Assembly: GCF_046025915.1 (NCBI RefSeq)
Contig: NZ_JAQQFR010000009.1
Coordinates: 1 to 64,000, forward strand
Origin: Herbaspirillum rhizosphaerae_A
Lineage (GTDB): Bacteria > Pseudomonadota > Gammaproteobacteria > Burkholderiales > Burkholderiaceae_D
Length of the DNA stretch: 64,000 nucleotides
Direction of reading: 5' to 3'
The position numbers and the translations under genes are program-made. Below are positions 26,495-35,865 of the stretch, piece by piece (the stretch's first letter is position 1; the number at the start of each line of letters is the position of its first letter). Under the pieces are notes generated by a model. That model did not search any database, was not told the DNA's origin, and saw only the letters and a program-made list of their open reading frames with translations.

Positions 26495-26648
26495 GATGGC
26501 AATTGAGAACGCCGCAGAGATCCACCGCGTGTAACCCGCTATGATGCGTCAAAGCAAGCCAGAGCGCTTGCCGGATCTTGCTTTTGTATTTCTGAAAAAT
26601 AATTGCGTCCGGCGGGAATAAGCCTGCGGGCTGTTCGTCTTACTGTGC

Positions 26649-27209
26649 ATGAACGATATCATTACCCGGACACTAAGCGGACGACTGATTGCCATGAGTA
26701 AAGATTTCAGCGACGACGATTTGCGCGAACTGCTGCCCCGGCTGCGGCGCTTTGCGCTGTCGCTGACGCGCCATGAAAACAGCGCCGACGACCTGGTGCA
26801 GTCCTGCCTGGAACGCGCGCTGTCACGCGCCGACCGCCGCCGCGACGATGGCGATCTGCGCGCCTGGATGTTTCAGATCATGTATCGCCAGTTCCTCGAT
26901 GGTCAGCGCCGCGCCAAGCGCTATGCCGGTTTGCTGTCGTTGTTTGGCCGGACCGAAGAAGACCTCGCTCCCTCCGCCGAAGACGTCGCCATGTCGCGCT
27001 CGGCCTTGCAGGATTTCAGCAAATTGCCGGCAGAGCAGCGCGCCTTGTTGCTGCTGGTGTCAGTCGAAGGTCTCAGTTATCAGGAAGTCGCCGACACCAT
27101 GGATATCCCCATCGGTACCGTCATGTCGCGCCTGTCGCGAGCCCGCAAAGCACTACGCGCGCTCAATGATGGTTTGCCGGTAAATCCCTCTTTGCGGATA
27201 CTCAAATGA
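26649..27209 (+). CDS. ECF-type RNA polymerase sigma factor
   Basis: 186 residues (171 if the ATG at 26694 is the start; neither has a good ribosome binding site). Sigma region 2 (FALSLTRHENSADDLVQSCL, then WMFQIMYRQFLD) and region 4 (LPAEQRALLLLVSVEGLSYQ, then GTVMSRLSRARKAL) are clear. The stop overlaps the start of an anti-sigma gene, the usual ECF control unit. The signal that frees it is unknown. Confidence 0.88.
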   Translation: MNDIITRTLSGRLIAMSKDFSDDDLRELLPRLRRFALSLTRHENSADDLVQSCLERALSRADRRRDDGDLRAWMFQIMYRQFLDGQRRAKRYAGLLSLFGRTEEDLAPSAEDVAMSRSALQDFSKLPAEQRALLLLVSVEGLSYQEVADTMDIPIGTVMSRLSRARKALRALNDGLPVNPSLRILK

Positions 27210-27973
27210 ACGCTTTCTCTCCCTCCGAACACGATCTGCACGCCTACGTCGACGGCCAGCTGGATGAAGCGATGCGCCGCCAGATCGATGCTTATCTGGC
27301 GAGCCATCTTGATGCCGCTCGTGAGGTCGAGCAACTGCGTTTGGATAATCAGCGCCTGCGCGCCTCGCTGGAAAATATTCCTGCCGCACCGATTCCGCCA
27401 CGTCTGGATCCCTTCCGCATTCGTCGTGAACTGCGCGCACGCTCGCAGCGGCGCATGGCGATTGCTGCATCGCTGGTATTGACCTTGAGTTTAGGGACGT
27501 TGGGTGGCTGGCAATTGCGCGACATGTCGATGCGCAAGACCTATCTGCCGATGGCCGATGCCACGCAGGCGTATCGGATGTTTGCGACCAGCGACATGGC
27601 GCAAAAGGTAGACATGAAGACCAGCGAACCCGATCAGTTGCAAGGCTGGCTGAATCAGCATTTTGTCCAGGCCGCGCCGATGCCGGACTTCAGCGCCTAT
27701 GGATTCAAACCGGTGGGCGGTCGCCTGATGGCCAGCGATAAAGGCGCGGCAGCGATGGTGCTGTATCAGAACGATGCCGGGCAAGCCATCGTGTACTACG
27801 TCCGGCCGCCGGGCGAGCTGTTCAACTTCGGCGCGGGCAATCGCCAGGACGGCAATCTGCTGACGCAATACTGGCGTCAGGGACGCTATTTCTACGCCGT
27901 TGTCAGCCCGTCCGATACGCCGTCAACCTTGCCGGTGCAAAGGGCCATCGAGCCTAACCGGCCGCAGTCGTGA
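27206..27973 (+). CDS. Transmembrane anti-sigma factor
   Basis: 255 residues; ATGA overlap with the sigma gene. The N-terminus starts with the anti-sigma helix pattern (HDLHAYVDGQLDEAMRRQI), a single membrane helix lies near 90-108 (MAIAASLVLTLSLGTLGGW), and a periplasmic domain of about 145 residues follows. The zinc-binding HxxxCxxC of ZAS proteins is absent. It should hold the sigma factor at the membrane until an envelope signal arrives. Confidence 0.85.
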   Translation: MNAFSPSEHDLHAYVDGQLDEAMRRQIDAYLASHLDAAREVEQLRLDNQRLRASLENIPAAPIPPRLDPFRIRRELRARSQRRMAIAASLVLTLSLGTLGGWQLRDMSMRKTYLPMADATQAYRMFATSDMAQKVDMKTSEPDQLQGWLNQHFVQAAPMPDFSAYGFKPVGGRLMASDKGAAAMVLYQNDAGQAIVYYVRPPGELFNFGAGNRQDGNLLTQYWRQGRYFYAVVSPSDTPSTLPVQRAIEPNRPQS

Positions 27974-28130
27974 CTCAGATATAAATCAGATGTAGCTCAG
28001 ACCTTTTCCTCGTTATAAAAATAACCGCTGATCGGAGCGGATGGAGTCGTGCGTCCTGCGCATTTGTATCTGCATGAATTCGCCGATCACCGCATTTCCC
28101 GTTTTCACTCACCCAGAAGGAATTATCGCC

Positions 28131-28922
28131 ATGTTCGCTAAACGCTCATTCATGAAGTCTGCAATGAAGTCTACAATTGCCGGCGTTGCCGCCGTGCTCC
28201 TGACCCATGCTGCTTTCGCTGAAGACACCGCAAAACCTGCACCAGTCAAAAACGTCGTGCTGGTACACGGCGCTTATGCCGACGGATCCTGCTGGTCGGA
28301 AGTCATCGAACGCCTGCAAAAAGCCGGTCTGCATGTGACGGCCGTGCAAAATCCCTTGTCTTCGCTGGCTGACGATGTCGACGCAACCCGCCGCATCCTG
28401 GCATTGCAAGACGGCCCTACCATCCTTGTTGGCCACTCGTGGGCGGGCACTGTCATCAGTGAAGCCGGTAACGATCCCAAAGTTGCCGGTCTGGTCTACG
28501 TTGCTGCGCGCGCGCCTGATGCCGGCGAAGACTACGGTGCACTGGCAGGCAAATTCCCGACACCACCGGCAAGCGCCGGGCTGGTCAAAGCCGGCGGCTT
28601 TGCGCAGCTGAGCGAAGAGGCTTTCCTGCGTGATTTCGCGGGCGACATCAATCCGGTCAAAGCCAAGGTCATGTACGCGGAACAAGGCCGCATTTCTGAC
28701 ACGCTGTTCACCTCGCGCACCACGCAAGCCGCATGGCGTAGCAAGCCGACCTGGTATGCCATTTCCACCAATGACCGTACCACGTCGCCGCAGCTGGAAC
28801 GTTTCCTCGCGCAACGCATGAAGGCCAAGACCGTCGAGATCGCCTCCAGCCATCTGTCGATGCTGTCGCACCCGGATGAAATTGCCAATCTGATTCTGGA
28901 AGCTGCCGGCCAAACACATTGA
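28131..28922 (+). CDS. Exported alpha/beta hydrolase
   Basis: 263 residues from the ATG at 28131 (AGAAGGAA site). Signal peptide to about residue 28 (AVLLTHAAFAED). The hydrolase fold shows the oxyanion loop VLVHGAYADGS, the nucleophile elbow GHSWAG and a C-terminal histidine (SSHLSMLSHPDE). Family relatives include small-ester hydrolases of the salicylate-esterase type (PF12697). The substrate is unknown; it acts in the periplasm. Confidence 0.8.
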   Translation: MFAKRSFMKSAMKSTIAGVAAVLLTHAAFAEDTAKPAPVKNVVLVHGAYADGSCWSEVIERLQKAGLHVTAVQNPLSSLADDVDATRRILALQDGPTILVGHSWAGTVISEAGNDPKVAGLVYVAARAPDAGEDYGALAGKFPTPPASAGLVKAGGFAQLSEEAFLRDFAGDINPVKAKVMYAEQGRISDTLFTSRTTQAAWRSKPTWYAISTNDRTTSPQLERFLAQRMKAKTVEIASSHLSMLSHPDEIANLILEAAGQTH

Positions 28923-29052
28923 TGCTTTGGTGACCTTATGGTGACATCATGCGCTGTTCGGAGGATGTTGTTCTTCTGCTCACGCATGATGTTTTTTTAC
29001 CGCAAAAATATTGATCTTTTTATATCGCATTTGCTGACTTGATCGCATCGCG

Positions 29053-29070
29053 TGGAAAATTCATTTTCCA
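29053..29070. promoter_or_regulatory. Palindrome upstream of the Cif-like gene
   Basis: Perfect 7-bp inverted repeat TGGAAAA / TTTTCCA with four bases between, 69 bp before the start codon. Place and form suit an operator, perhaps for a TetR-type repressor as with cif, but no such gene lies nearby. Confidence 0.35.
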
Positions 29071-29138
29071 GATCAGGGATGTATGACAGTATCCGTCCTT
29101 AGGCCAGCCGGCCTGAACAACGAACGGGGGTTTCAGAA

Positions 29139-30050
29139 ATGCGAAAAATATTAGCTCTGCTGCTCGTCATTGCCTCTCTCCAGTCTATCCCAGCCTGGGC
29201 AGCTGGTTTCTCTTTTCCATCAGGTTTCAAGACACAAACAATCTCCACCAACGGCGCGCGTATTCACGTCCGCGTTGGCGGTCAGGGGCCTGCAGTTGTG
29301 ATGCTGCATGGCTATGGCGAAACCGGCGATATGTGGGCACCACTGGCTGCCAAGCTCGCCGCCAGGCACACGGTCATCGTCCCGGATCTGCGCGGCATGG
29401 GACTGTCCGATCATCCCGCAACCGGCTATGACAAGAAGAACCAGGCGCGCGACATCACCGGCGTGCTGGACGCGCTCGGGATCGGTAAGGTCGATGTGGT
29501 CGCGCATGATATCGGCAACATGGTTGCCTACGCATTTACAGCAGAACATCCTGAACGCGTGACCAAGCTGGTATTGATGGATGCCCCTCTGCCCGGCGTC
29601 GGCCCGTGGGAAGAAATCCTGAAAAATCCCTTGCTCTGGCATTTCCGTTTCGGCGGCCCCGATATGGAGCGCCTCGTGAAAGGCCGCGAGCGTATCTACC
29701 TCGATCGTTTCTGGAACGAGTTCTCGGCAGATCCCAAGCATTTTGACGAAGCGTCACGTCGTCACTACGCAAAGTTCTATGCATTACCAGGCGCGATGCA
29801 CTCCGGCTTTGAACAGTTCCATGCTTTCGATCAGGATGCGATCGACAACAAGGCCTATATCGCCAAGGGCCTCTTGCCGATGCCGGTTCTGGCGGTTGGT
29901 GGCGAAAAATCCTTCGGGTCGACCATGGAAGCCGTTACACGTTTTGCCGCCTCAGACGTACGCGGCGCGGTGATCCCCAACGCCGGCCATTGGCTGATGG
30001 AAGAGCAACCGAAGGCGACTGTCGCTGTCATTGCGGATTTCTTGCAATAA
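29139..30050 (+). CDS. Exported Cif-like epoxide hydrolase / dehalogenase family protein
   Basis: 303 residues. Signal peptide ending near residue 22 (SIPAWAAGFS). Alpha/beta hydrolase with HGYGETG at the oxyanion loop, an aspartate nucleophile, Asp124, in VAHDIGN, and the histidine in NAGHWLMEE. An Asp nucleophile marks the epoxide hydrolase / haloalkane dehalogenase branch. Export, length, and the stretch VKGRERIYLDRFW recall the secreted Cif epoxide hydrolase of Pseudomonas. The second Cif epoxide-ring residue (a tyrosine) appears replaced by Phe in GFEQFHAF, though this alignment is mine. A strong terminator follows. Confidence 0.8.
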   Translation: MRKILALLLVIASLQSIPAWAAGFSFPSGFKTQTISTNGARIHVRVGGQGPAVVMLHGYGETGDMWAPLAAKLAARHTVIVPDLRGMGLSDHPATGYDKKNQARDITGVLDALGIGKVDVVAHDIGNMVAYAFTAEHPERVTKLVLMDAPLPGVGPWEEILKNPLLWHFRFGGPDMERLVKGRERIYLDRFWNEFSADPKHFDEASRRHYAKFYALPGAMHSGFEQFHAFDQDAIDNKAYIAKGLLPMPVLAVGGEKSFGSTMEAVTRFAASDVRGAVIPNAGHWLMEEQPKATVAVIADFLQ

Positions 30051-30072
30051 GCTATCTCGGCTGGATTCAATC

Positions 30073-30108
30073 AAAACGGCTTGCAACATTGCAAGCCGTT
30101 TTCTTTTG
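30073..30108 (+). terminator. Intrinsic terminator of the Cif-like gene
   Basis: Fourteen-base stem arms AAAACGGCTTGCAA and TTGCAAGCCGTTTT around a short loop, then CTTTTG. One of the clearest terminators in the window. Confidence 0.9.
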
Positions 30109-30209
30109 TACAGACGGGTAAAGCGCTGCAAAGGCGCATCGTATAATCCAAGCCACATTCGTACTTCTTCGAACCTCTTTGTACTTCTTCGCTCTTCAGG
30201 AGAAAAACC

Positions 30210-30998
30210 GTGCGTTTGCTGTCTCTGCCTTCTCTGCAGTTTTTAGTCATCGCTTCCCTCGCTGGCCTGACCGCTGCGCCCGCTTCTGCCGACGACCTCA
30301 AGGTTTTTGCAGCCGGTGCGATTGCCCCGGTTGTACGCACCGTCGCAGCCACCTTTGAACAGCGCAGCGGCATTCACGTCACGGTGGAGAACGCTACTGC
30401 AGGCGCGACCGACAAGCGGATCCGTTCTGGCGCCGCCTTTGACGTCGCCGTGGTGCCGGATGGCGTGTTGGACAAGCTCGCCAAGGACGGTTATCTGAAT
30501 GTCGCCAGCGGCCGTGGGATTGCACGCGTAGGAATCGGCGTCGCCGTGAAACAAGGTGCACCGGCGCCGGCGATTGCCACCGTGGCGCAATTCAGAAAAG
30601 CATTGCTGGATGCGCCGTCCGTGGCGGTGATTGATCCCAAGGCCGGCGGATCGAGCGGCATCTATCTTGAGAAGTTATTTGAAAAGCTCGGCATCGCCGC
30701 ACAGATGCATGCCAAGGAAGTGTTGGTGCCTGGCGGTCTGGTGGCAGAGAAACTGGTTGATGGTTCGGCAGCGCTGGCCTTGCATCAGCAAAGCGAAATT
30801 CTGCAAGTCAAAGGCGCGCGCCTGATCGGCCCGTTACCCGCTGCGATCCAGAACTACACTGTCTATGCGGGCGCGACCTCATCTCATGCAGCATCACCTG
30901 CATCGTCGGCGACGGCGCGCGCTTTTCTGACGATGTTCGCTGACGCGAGCGCACGTCAGGCAATGAAAGAGCATGGCCTGTCGCCGGAAGTGAACTAA
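30210..30998 (+). CDS. ModA-like periplasmic binding protein (orphan)
   Basis: 262 residues, GTG start with an AGGAG site. Signal peptide to about residue 28 (AAPASADDLKV). The mature start LKVFAAGAIAPVVRTVAATF and AGATDKRIRSGAAFDVAVVP are those of molybdate/extracellular binding proteins (SBP_bac_11). No modB or modC follows; the next gene is an SRPBCC protein. Molybdate binding is not certain, since the family also binds other oxyanions and small acids. Confidence 0.75.
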   Translation: MRLLSLPSLQFLVIASLAGLTAAPASADDLKVFAAGAIAPVVRTVAATFEQRSGIHVTVENATAGATDKRIRSGAAFDVAVVPDGVLDKLAKDGYLNVASGRGIARVGIGVAVKQGAPAPAIATVAQFRKALLDAPSVAVIDPKAGGSSGIYLEKLFEKLGIAAQMHAKEVLVPGGLVAEKLVDGSAALALHQQSEILQVKGARLIGPLPAAIQNYTVYAGATSSHAASPASSATARAFLTMFADASARQAMKEHGLSPEVN

Positions 30999-31065
30999 GC
31001 TTTATAGCGCGTCATATGCACAATCACTCACCATCGTTGATATTGAGGAAGAAAGGAAAGCACCT

Positions 31066-31470
31066 ATGAAGATTACCGTTGAAACCACTGTTGCTGCGCC
31101 CATCGGCAAAGTCTGGCACGCCTACACCACACCCGAAGACATCAAACAGTGGAATGCCGCATCTCCCGACTGGCACACGACCGCCGCCGCAGTGGATCTG
31201 CGCGTGGGAGGAGCTTTTTCCTCTCGCATGGAGGCAAAGGATGGCAGCATGGGATTTGACTTTGCGGGAACGTACACCCAAGTCATCGAAAACCAGTTGA
31301 TTGAATATGCATTCGGCGATCGTACTGCGCAGGTGGAGTTTTCCGAAACGCCGGATGGTGTTCTGGTCCGTGTAAGCTTTGAGGCTGAGACGCTCTATCC
31401 GGTCGAGCAGCAACAACAAGGCTGGCAAAGCATTCTGAATAATTTCAAGAAGTACGTCGAGACGCAATAA
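31066..31470 (+). CDS. SRPBCC (AHSA1-type) domain protein
   Basis: 134 residues, one START-like fold: KITVETTVAAPIGKVWHAYT at the N-terminus, the hallmark WNAASPDWH, and a C-terminal helix. Such proteins bind hydrophobic ligands or act on Hsp90-like partners; no specific role can be read. AAAGGAAA precedes the ATG and a terminator follows. Confidence 0.85.
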   Translation: MKITVETTVAAPIGKVWHAYTTPEDIKQWNAASPDWHTTAAAVDLRVGGAFSSRMEAKDGSMGFDFAGTYTQVIENQLIEYAFGDRTAQVEFSETPDGVLVRVSFEAETLYPVEQQQQGWQSILNNFKKYVETQ

Positions 31471-31508
31471 TTCACGCGATATATCGCCGGATGCGCATGC
31501 TTCATAAG

Positions 31509-31536
31509 AAAACAGCCTCTGAACAGAGGCTGTTTT
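31509..31536 (+). terminator. Intrinsic terminator
   Basis: AAAACAGCCTCT, loop GAAC, AGAGGCTGTTTTTG: a 10-pair stem followed by T run. Ends the SRPBCC transcript. Confidence 0.9.
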
Positions 31537-31692
31537 TGTTTCGATCATTCTGACATCTTGCGAATTTTGACGGCACCATTTCCGGCAAATCAAATCGAAA
31601 ACAGGTTCGCCGGGCCAAACAAATAAAAACGAAATAAAACATTGACGGGCAGGCAACAACTTTCTTGTTCACGATCCTTGAGGAGACACACA

Positions 31693-32172
31693 ATGAGCAG
31701 CAAAAACACCATTTGCCTCTGGTACAACGGCGATGCATTGGATGCGGCAACGTTCTACGCGAAGACTTTTCCCGACAGCGCAGTAGGAGCCGTTCATCAC
31801 GCGCCGGGAGACTATCCTGCGGGCAAGGAAGGCAATGTCTTGACGGTTGAGTTCACCGTGATGGGCATACCCTGCCTCGGCCTCAATGGCGGCCCGGCCT
31901 TTAAGCACAGCGAAGCCTTCTCGTTTCAGGTCGCCACCGATGACCAGGAAGAAACCGATCGCTTGTGGAACGCGATCGTCGACAACGGCGGCCAGGAAAG
32001 CGCATGCGGCTGGTGCAAGGACAAATGGGGACTATCGTGGCAGATCTCTCCCCGCGTGCTCATTGCCGCCGTCACCGATCCTGATCAGGCCGTCGCCAAA
32101 CGTGCCTTCGAAGCGATGATGAAGATGAAAAAGATCGACATCTCCGCCATCGAAGCAGCACGGCGCGGCTGA
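31693..32172 (+). CDS. VOC superfamily protein (PhnB-like)
   Basis: 159 residues from the ATG at 31693 with a GAGGAG site. It has the PhnB / 3-demethylubiquinone methyltransferase-like layout: ICLWYNGDALDAATFYAKTF, then FTVMGIPCLGLNGGPAFKHS and NGGQESACGWCKDKWGLSWQ. Despite the family name these are glyoxalase-fold proteins without methyltransferase activity. It often neighbours SRPBCC genes, as here. Confidence 0.85.
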   Translation: MSSKNTICLWYNGDALDAATFYAKTFPDSAVGAVHHAPGDYPAGKEGNVLTVEFTVMGIPCLGLNGGPAFKHSEAFSFQVATDDQEETDRLWNAIVDNGGQESACGWCKDKWGLSWQISPRVLIAAVTDPDQAVAKRAFEAMMKMKKIDISAIEAARRG

Positions 32173-32187
32173 GGTTCGTCATTGGGA

Positions 32188-33054
32188 TCACATGGCGTTA
32201 AGTGCTGCTACCGTTGCGGCGTCCAGTTGCAATGCTCCCGCCGCGACGTTCTCGCGCAAGTGCGCCACCGATGAGGTACCTGGGATTACCAGAATATTCG
32301 GGGCGCGCTGAAGCAGCCAGGCCAGCGCCACCTGCATCGGCGTTGCCTGCACGGATGCGGCGACACGTGTCAGGGTGTCCGATTGCAGCGGCGAAAAGCC
32401 ACCCAGCGGGAAGAACGGCACATAGGCAATGCCCTGCGCAGCCAGCGTATCGATCAAGGCATCATCGCCGCGAGCAGCCAGGTTGTACATGTTCTGCACG
32501 CAAACGATGTCGGTGATCTGCTGCGCTTCGGTGATCTGTTTCGCATTGACATTGCTGAGTCCAATATGCCGGATGAGGCCGTCTTCTTTCATCTTCACCA
32601 GCGTAGTGAGTGCTTCGCCGATCGAGGAGCTATCCGGCCCCTCCAGTCCGGGGGCACGCAAATTGACGACATCCAGGGCATCCAATTGCAGATTGCGCAG
32701 GTTGTCGTGTACGGCGGCGCGTAATTGTTCTGCCGACGCCGCCGGTATCCACGACTGATCTTCGCCACGTACAAAGCCGATCTTGGTGACGATGGTCAGC
32801 GCGTCCCGGTAAGGATGCAGCGCTTCGCGAATAATCTGGTTGGTGACGTGCGGCCCATAGAAATCCGATGTGTCGATGTGGTTGATGCCCAGCTCGATAG
32901 CCTCGCGCAATACGGCCACGGCAGCGGTACGATCTTTAGGCGGGCCCCAGACATGCGGGCCGGCCAGTTGCATGGCGCCATAGCCAATGCGATTGAAACT
33001 GATGTCGCAATGCGCGGGGGAAAACTGGTCGCTGGACGGTGAATAAGCGGTCAT
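32188..33054 (-). CDS. Aldo/keto reductase
   Basis: 288 residues, TIM barrel of the AKR superfamily: INHIDTSDFYGPH holds the catalytic Asp and Tyr, IVTKIGF the Lys, and HIGLSNVN and IPGTSS the cofactor loops. It reduces a carbonyl with NADPH; the substrate is unknown. A LysR gene is divergent across 170 bp and probably controls it. Confidence 0.9.
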   Translation of the reverse strand: MTAYSPSSDQFSPAHCDISFNRIGYGAMQLAGPHVWGPPKDRTAAVAVLREAIELGINHIDTSDFYGPHVTNQIIREALHPYRDALTIVTKIGFVRGEDQSWIPAASAEQLRAAVHDNLRNLQLDALDVVNLRAPGLEGPDSSSIGEALTTLVKMKEDGLIRHIGLSNVNAKQITEAQQITDIVCVQNMYNLAARGDDALIDTLAAQGIAYVPFFPLGGFSPLQSDTLTRVAASVQATPMQVALAWLLQRAPNILVIPGTSSVAHLRENVAAGALQLDAATVAALNAM

Positions 33055-33224
33055 GAAAGCTCCTGAATGGATGTTGATGGGGTTAACTCGACATTCGCGG
33101 CATCCCTACCTCACGAGGCAGGTGATACAGCGGCATCACTGCATGGTAATGAAGACAGGCGCGTGTGATAATCCGGGCAATGACGTACAGGTTGTACGAA
33201 ATTCCGCACAATAAGGTGGCACCG

Positions 33225-34121
33225 ATGACTACAGACATTCACTCCATGGCAGATCTGTCGACCTTTGCTCTGGTGGTTCAGCATCAGGGATTTCGCCAGG
33301 CAGGCCGCGCCAGCGGGCAATCCGCTTCGGCGCTGAGCGAGGCCGTGCGCCGGCTGGAAAACAAACTGGGGATACGCTTGCTGTTACGCACCACACGCAG
33401 CGTGACGCCCACTGAGGCCGGTGCGCTTTTGCTGAGCCGTCTCAAGCCGGCGCTGGATGAAGTCGCCAACGCGCTCGACGTACTCAACGAGTTGCGCGAT
33501 CGTCCGCGAGGCACCTTGCGCCTGAATGTGCCGGTGAGCGCGGCGCGCTTCTTTCTGCAACCGATGGTCAACGAATTTCTCAGCGCCTATCCGGAAATCA
33601 TGCTGGAGCTGGTCGTCGATAATAATTTTGTGGATTTTGTGGCCAGCGGCTGTGATGCCGGTATCCGCTATGGGGAAAAACTGGAGCAGGACATGATCGC
33701 CGTGCCCATCGGCCCTCGCACCCAGCGCTTCGCCGTGGCTGCAGCACCCTCTTATCTGGCACGGCGTGGCATCCCGGAACATCCACGCGACCTGCTGCAA
33801 CATGCCTGCCTGCGCGGAAAATTTCTCAGTGGCGCGATCTATCCGTGGGAGTTTGAGTGCGACGGACAAACACTCACCGTCGAACCCACCGGCCCGTTGA
33901 TCGTCACGCCCACCGTCGCCGACCTTGCCGTGAGCGCCGCCGTGGCGGGACATGGATTGATTTACCTTTTTGAAGAATGGCTGGAGCCGTACATCAGCGC
34001 CGGCCAGTTGCAACCAGTGCTGCAGGATTGGTGGCTGAGCTTTCCCGGCCCATTTTTATACTACTCGGGCCGGCGCCATTTGCCTGCGCCGTTGCGCGCG
34101 TTCATTGACTTCGTTCAGTAA
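33225..34121 (+). CDS. LysR-family regulator
   Basis: 298 residues from the ATG at 33225 (AAGGTGG site); an upstream in-frame ATG at 33165 has none. HTH in GFRQAGRASGQSASALSEAV, effector domain from about residue 90 with RGTLRLNVPVSAARFFLQP, typical of the AaeR/DsdC-like 'CrgA' group that often sits opposite an oxidoreductase. It is divergent from the aldo/keto reductase gene, its likely target. Confidence 0.85.
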   Translation: MTTDIHSMADLSTFALVVQHQGFRQAGRASGQSASALSEAVRRLENKLGIRLLLRTTRSVTPTEAGALLLSRLKPALDEVANALDVLNELRDRPRGTLRLNVPVSAARFFLQPMVNEFLSAYPEIMLELVVDNNFVDFVASGCDAGIRYGEKLEQDMIAVPIGPRTQRFAVAAAPSYLARRGIPEHPRDLLQHACLRGKFLSGAIYPWEFECDGQTLTVEPTGPLIVTPTVADLAVSAAVAGHGLIYLFEEWLEPYISAGQLQPVLQDWWLSFPGPFLYYSGRRHLPAPLRAFIDFVQ

Positions 34122-34150
34122 ATCACTCCATGAAGGGAACGAGCCAAGGA

Positions 34151-35560
34151 TCAGAATTTGGTCGAAATACCCAATCCCCATTTACGCTCCGGGTCGCCAG
34201 TGTCCGGCAACAGACCATTTGAATAATCCAGGCTCAACCCGACGCTCTGATTGAAATTGTAGGTCAATGCACTTCGCCAATAGTGAATGCTGCGCGATCC
34301 TTCCAACGCCTTGAGGCCGGTGTAGGTGGTGGTGAAATCAAACGGCAATTTGGGGTTGGTCGATGCCAGCGTGAAGCCTGCCTGCGCACCCAGGCGGATA
34401 AAGTCCTGATGCTGGTCATAGACGGTCGGGTTGCCGCGATCGACATACATACCATTGCGGCTCTGGCCGATCAGGATAGGTTTGAAGGCCAGCCCGTTGT
34501 TCCATCGAATGAAATCATTGAGGATGCCGGGACGCACCATCGTGTAGGTAAAGTTGACGGTGAGCAGGCGGCTTCCATCGGTGCTGTTGATGAGGTAGTC
34601 AGGCCGTGCTGTCAGGTCTTCAGTGTTGGCCGATCCCGGATGGGCGAAGTGGAACGCCGACAGCATACCGATCTGGCCCGTACGCGTGGTATCCACCGAT
34701 ACCACGCCGCCGTTGTAATTGGTGACGCGATTTTGCTTGAAGCCGACGTAAGGCACCGCCTCGTAGGTGCTGCCGTTGCTATCCATCGGACGCTTGTCGA
34801 ACGAGTAGCCGGTATAGACCACGATGTCATTGGTGCGCGATTGCGCCACGTCGTCGTTGGCCAGCGTCAGATGCGCGCGATCGACGGAGGCATAGGCAGC
34901 CTGGTTGCTGCGATCAATGGATAACTGATCGGGATTGCCGCGCACGCGTACAGGATCCAGCCAGCTAGGCTCATGCGCCGCCGGTGTGGTTGATTCCGCA
35001 GCACCGGATGCATTGGCGGCAACGGTAGAACCAACAGCTCCGGTTGCAGATGCTCCGCCTGCTGCGGCAGCCGTGGTCATGCTGGCAGCGGATGCCGCAT
35101 GCGGCAAGCTGAGCTGAACATCGCTCTTTACACACACCAGGCTGCTTTGGTTGCCGGCCTCAAAGAAGGTGCTCGCCGCTGCGCCACTCGTTGGTTTGAA
35201 TTGCGCATCTTTGCCGTCAAGCAGGCTTTGCAGATCTTCGGCGATGTGGTCGGCGTTGCAACTGTCACCCTTGCACGCCCCTCCTCCGGCTTTTTCCGCG
35301 GCCTGCTTCTTCAGCAGCCATGAGGCCAGTTGCCGGTATGACGACAGCGGCGCCGGATGGTCACCCACCGATAAATATGCTGTACTCACGGGATAAGCGG
35401 CAAGCAGGCGTGCTGCCAGCTTTTCCTTGTCGATTTTCAGATCGGGACCGCCGCATAGAGCAGCAGTATCGGCACCAGCGTCGGCAGCCTGAACTAAGGG
35501 AGCCGCACCGGAAGCGGACAGTAACATGACCGCTGCAAGCGAATGCATTCGACTTCGCAT
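34151..35560 (-). CDS. Probable outer-membrane beta-barrel protein of unknown function
   Basis: 469 residues. Signal peptide to about residue 25 (AAPLVQAADAG). Residues 26-145 form a soluble domain with cysteine pairs (GGGACKGDSCNADH). A low-complexity Ala/Thr/Ser/Gly linker spans about 150-200, and from about 205 to the end alternating strands (IVVYTGYSFDKRP, LGAQAGFTLAS) finish in GLGISTKF, the terminal aromatic expected for BamA-dependent barrels. I cannot name the family. It stands alone and has an AAGGAT ribosome binding site. Confidence 0.65.
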   Translation of the reverse strand: MRSRMHSLAAVMLLSASGAAPLVQAADAGADTAALCGGPDLKIDKEKLAARLLAAYPVSTAYLSVGDHPAPLSSYRQLASWLLKKQAAEKAGGGACKGDSCNADHIAEDLQSLLDGKDAQFKPTSGAAASTFFEAGNQSSLVCVKSDVQLSLPHAASAASMTTAAAAGGASATGAVGSTVAANASGAAESTTPAAHEPSWLDPVRVRGNPDQLSIDRSNQAAYASVDRAHLTLANDDVAQSRTNDIVVYTGYSFDKRPMDSNGSTYEAVPYVGFKQNRVTNYNGGVVSVDTTRTGQIGMLSAFHFAHPGSANTEDLTARPDYLINSTDGSRLLTVNFTYTMVRPGILNDFIRWNNGLAFKPILIGQSRNGMYVDRGNPTVYDQHQDFIRLGAQAGFTLASTNPKLPFDFTTTYTGLKALEGSRSIHYWRSALTYNFNQSVGLSLDYSNGLLPDTGDPERKWGLGISTKF

Positions 35561-35865
35561 TGATATCCTTGTTGTTGTAATAAAAATAAACGGTATCGAC
35601 GCATGGCGACAGCGCCGCCATGTTCGGACAATTGAGCAAGATGAGGATTGAAAAATGGTATGAACGCGCGGTAGCGAAAAATGTTCAATGCCAATTGCAA
35701 ATTTATATGCAGGAAGGAAGCTGGTTGCGCAGTGACAAGCTACGCTCAGGGCGGGTTAAGTGGCAATTCAAAGGCATAACTGTGCCGATGCAATACAGAT
35801 AACTTTTGACGAAAACGATACTGTTTCAGAGGCCGCCGCATGGTAGCGAACTTGTGCTATTGGGT
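35561..35865. other. 305-bp gap without a supported gene
   Basis: A 60-codon frame (35620-35802, +) lacks a ribosome binding site and any family mark. The left part must hold the promoter of the beta-barrel gene. Nothing else is seen. Confidence 0.5.
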
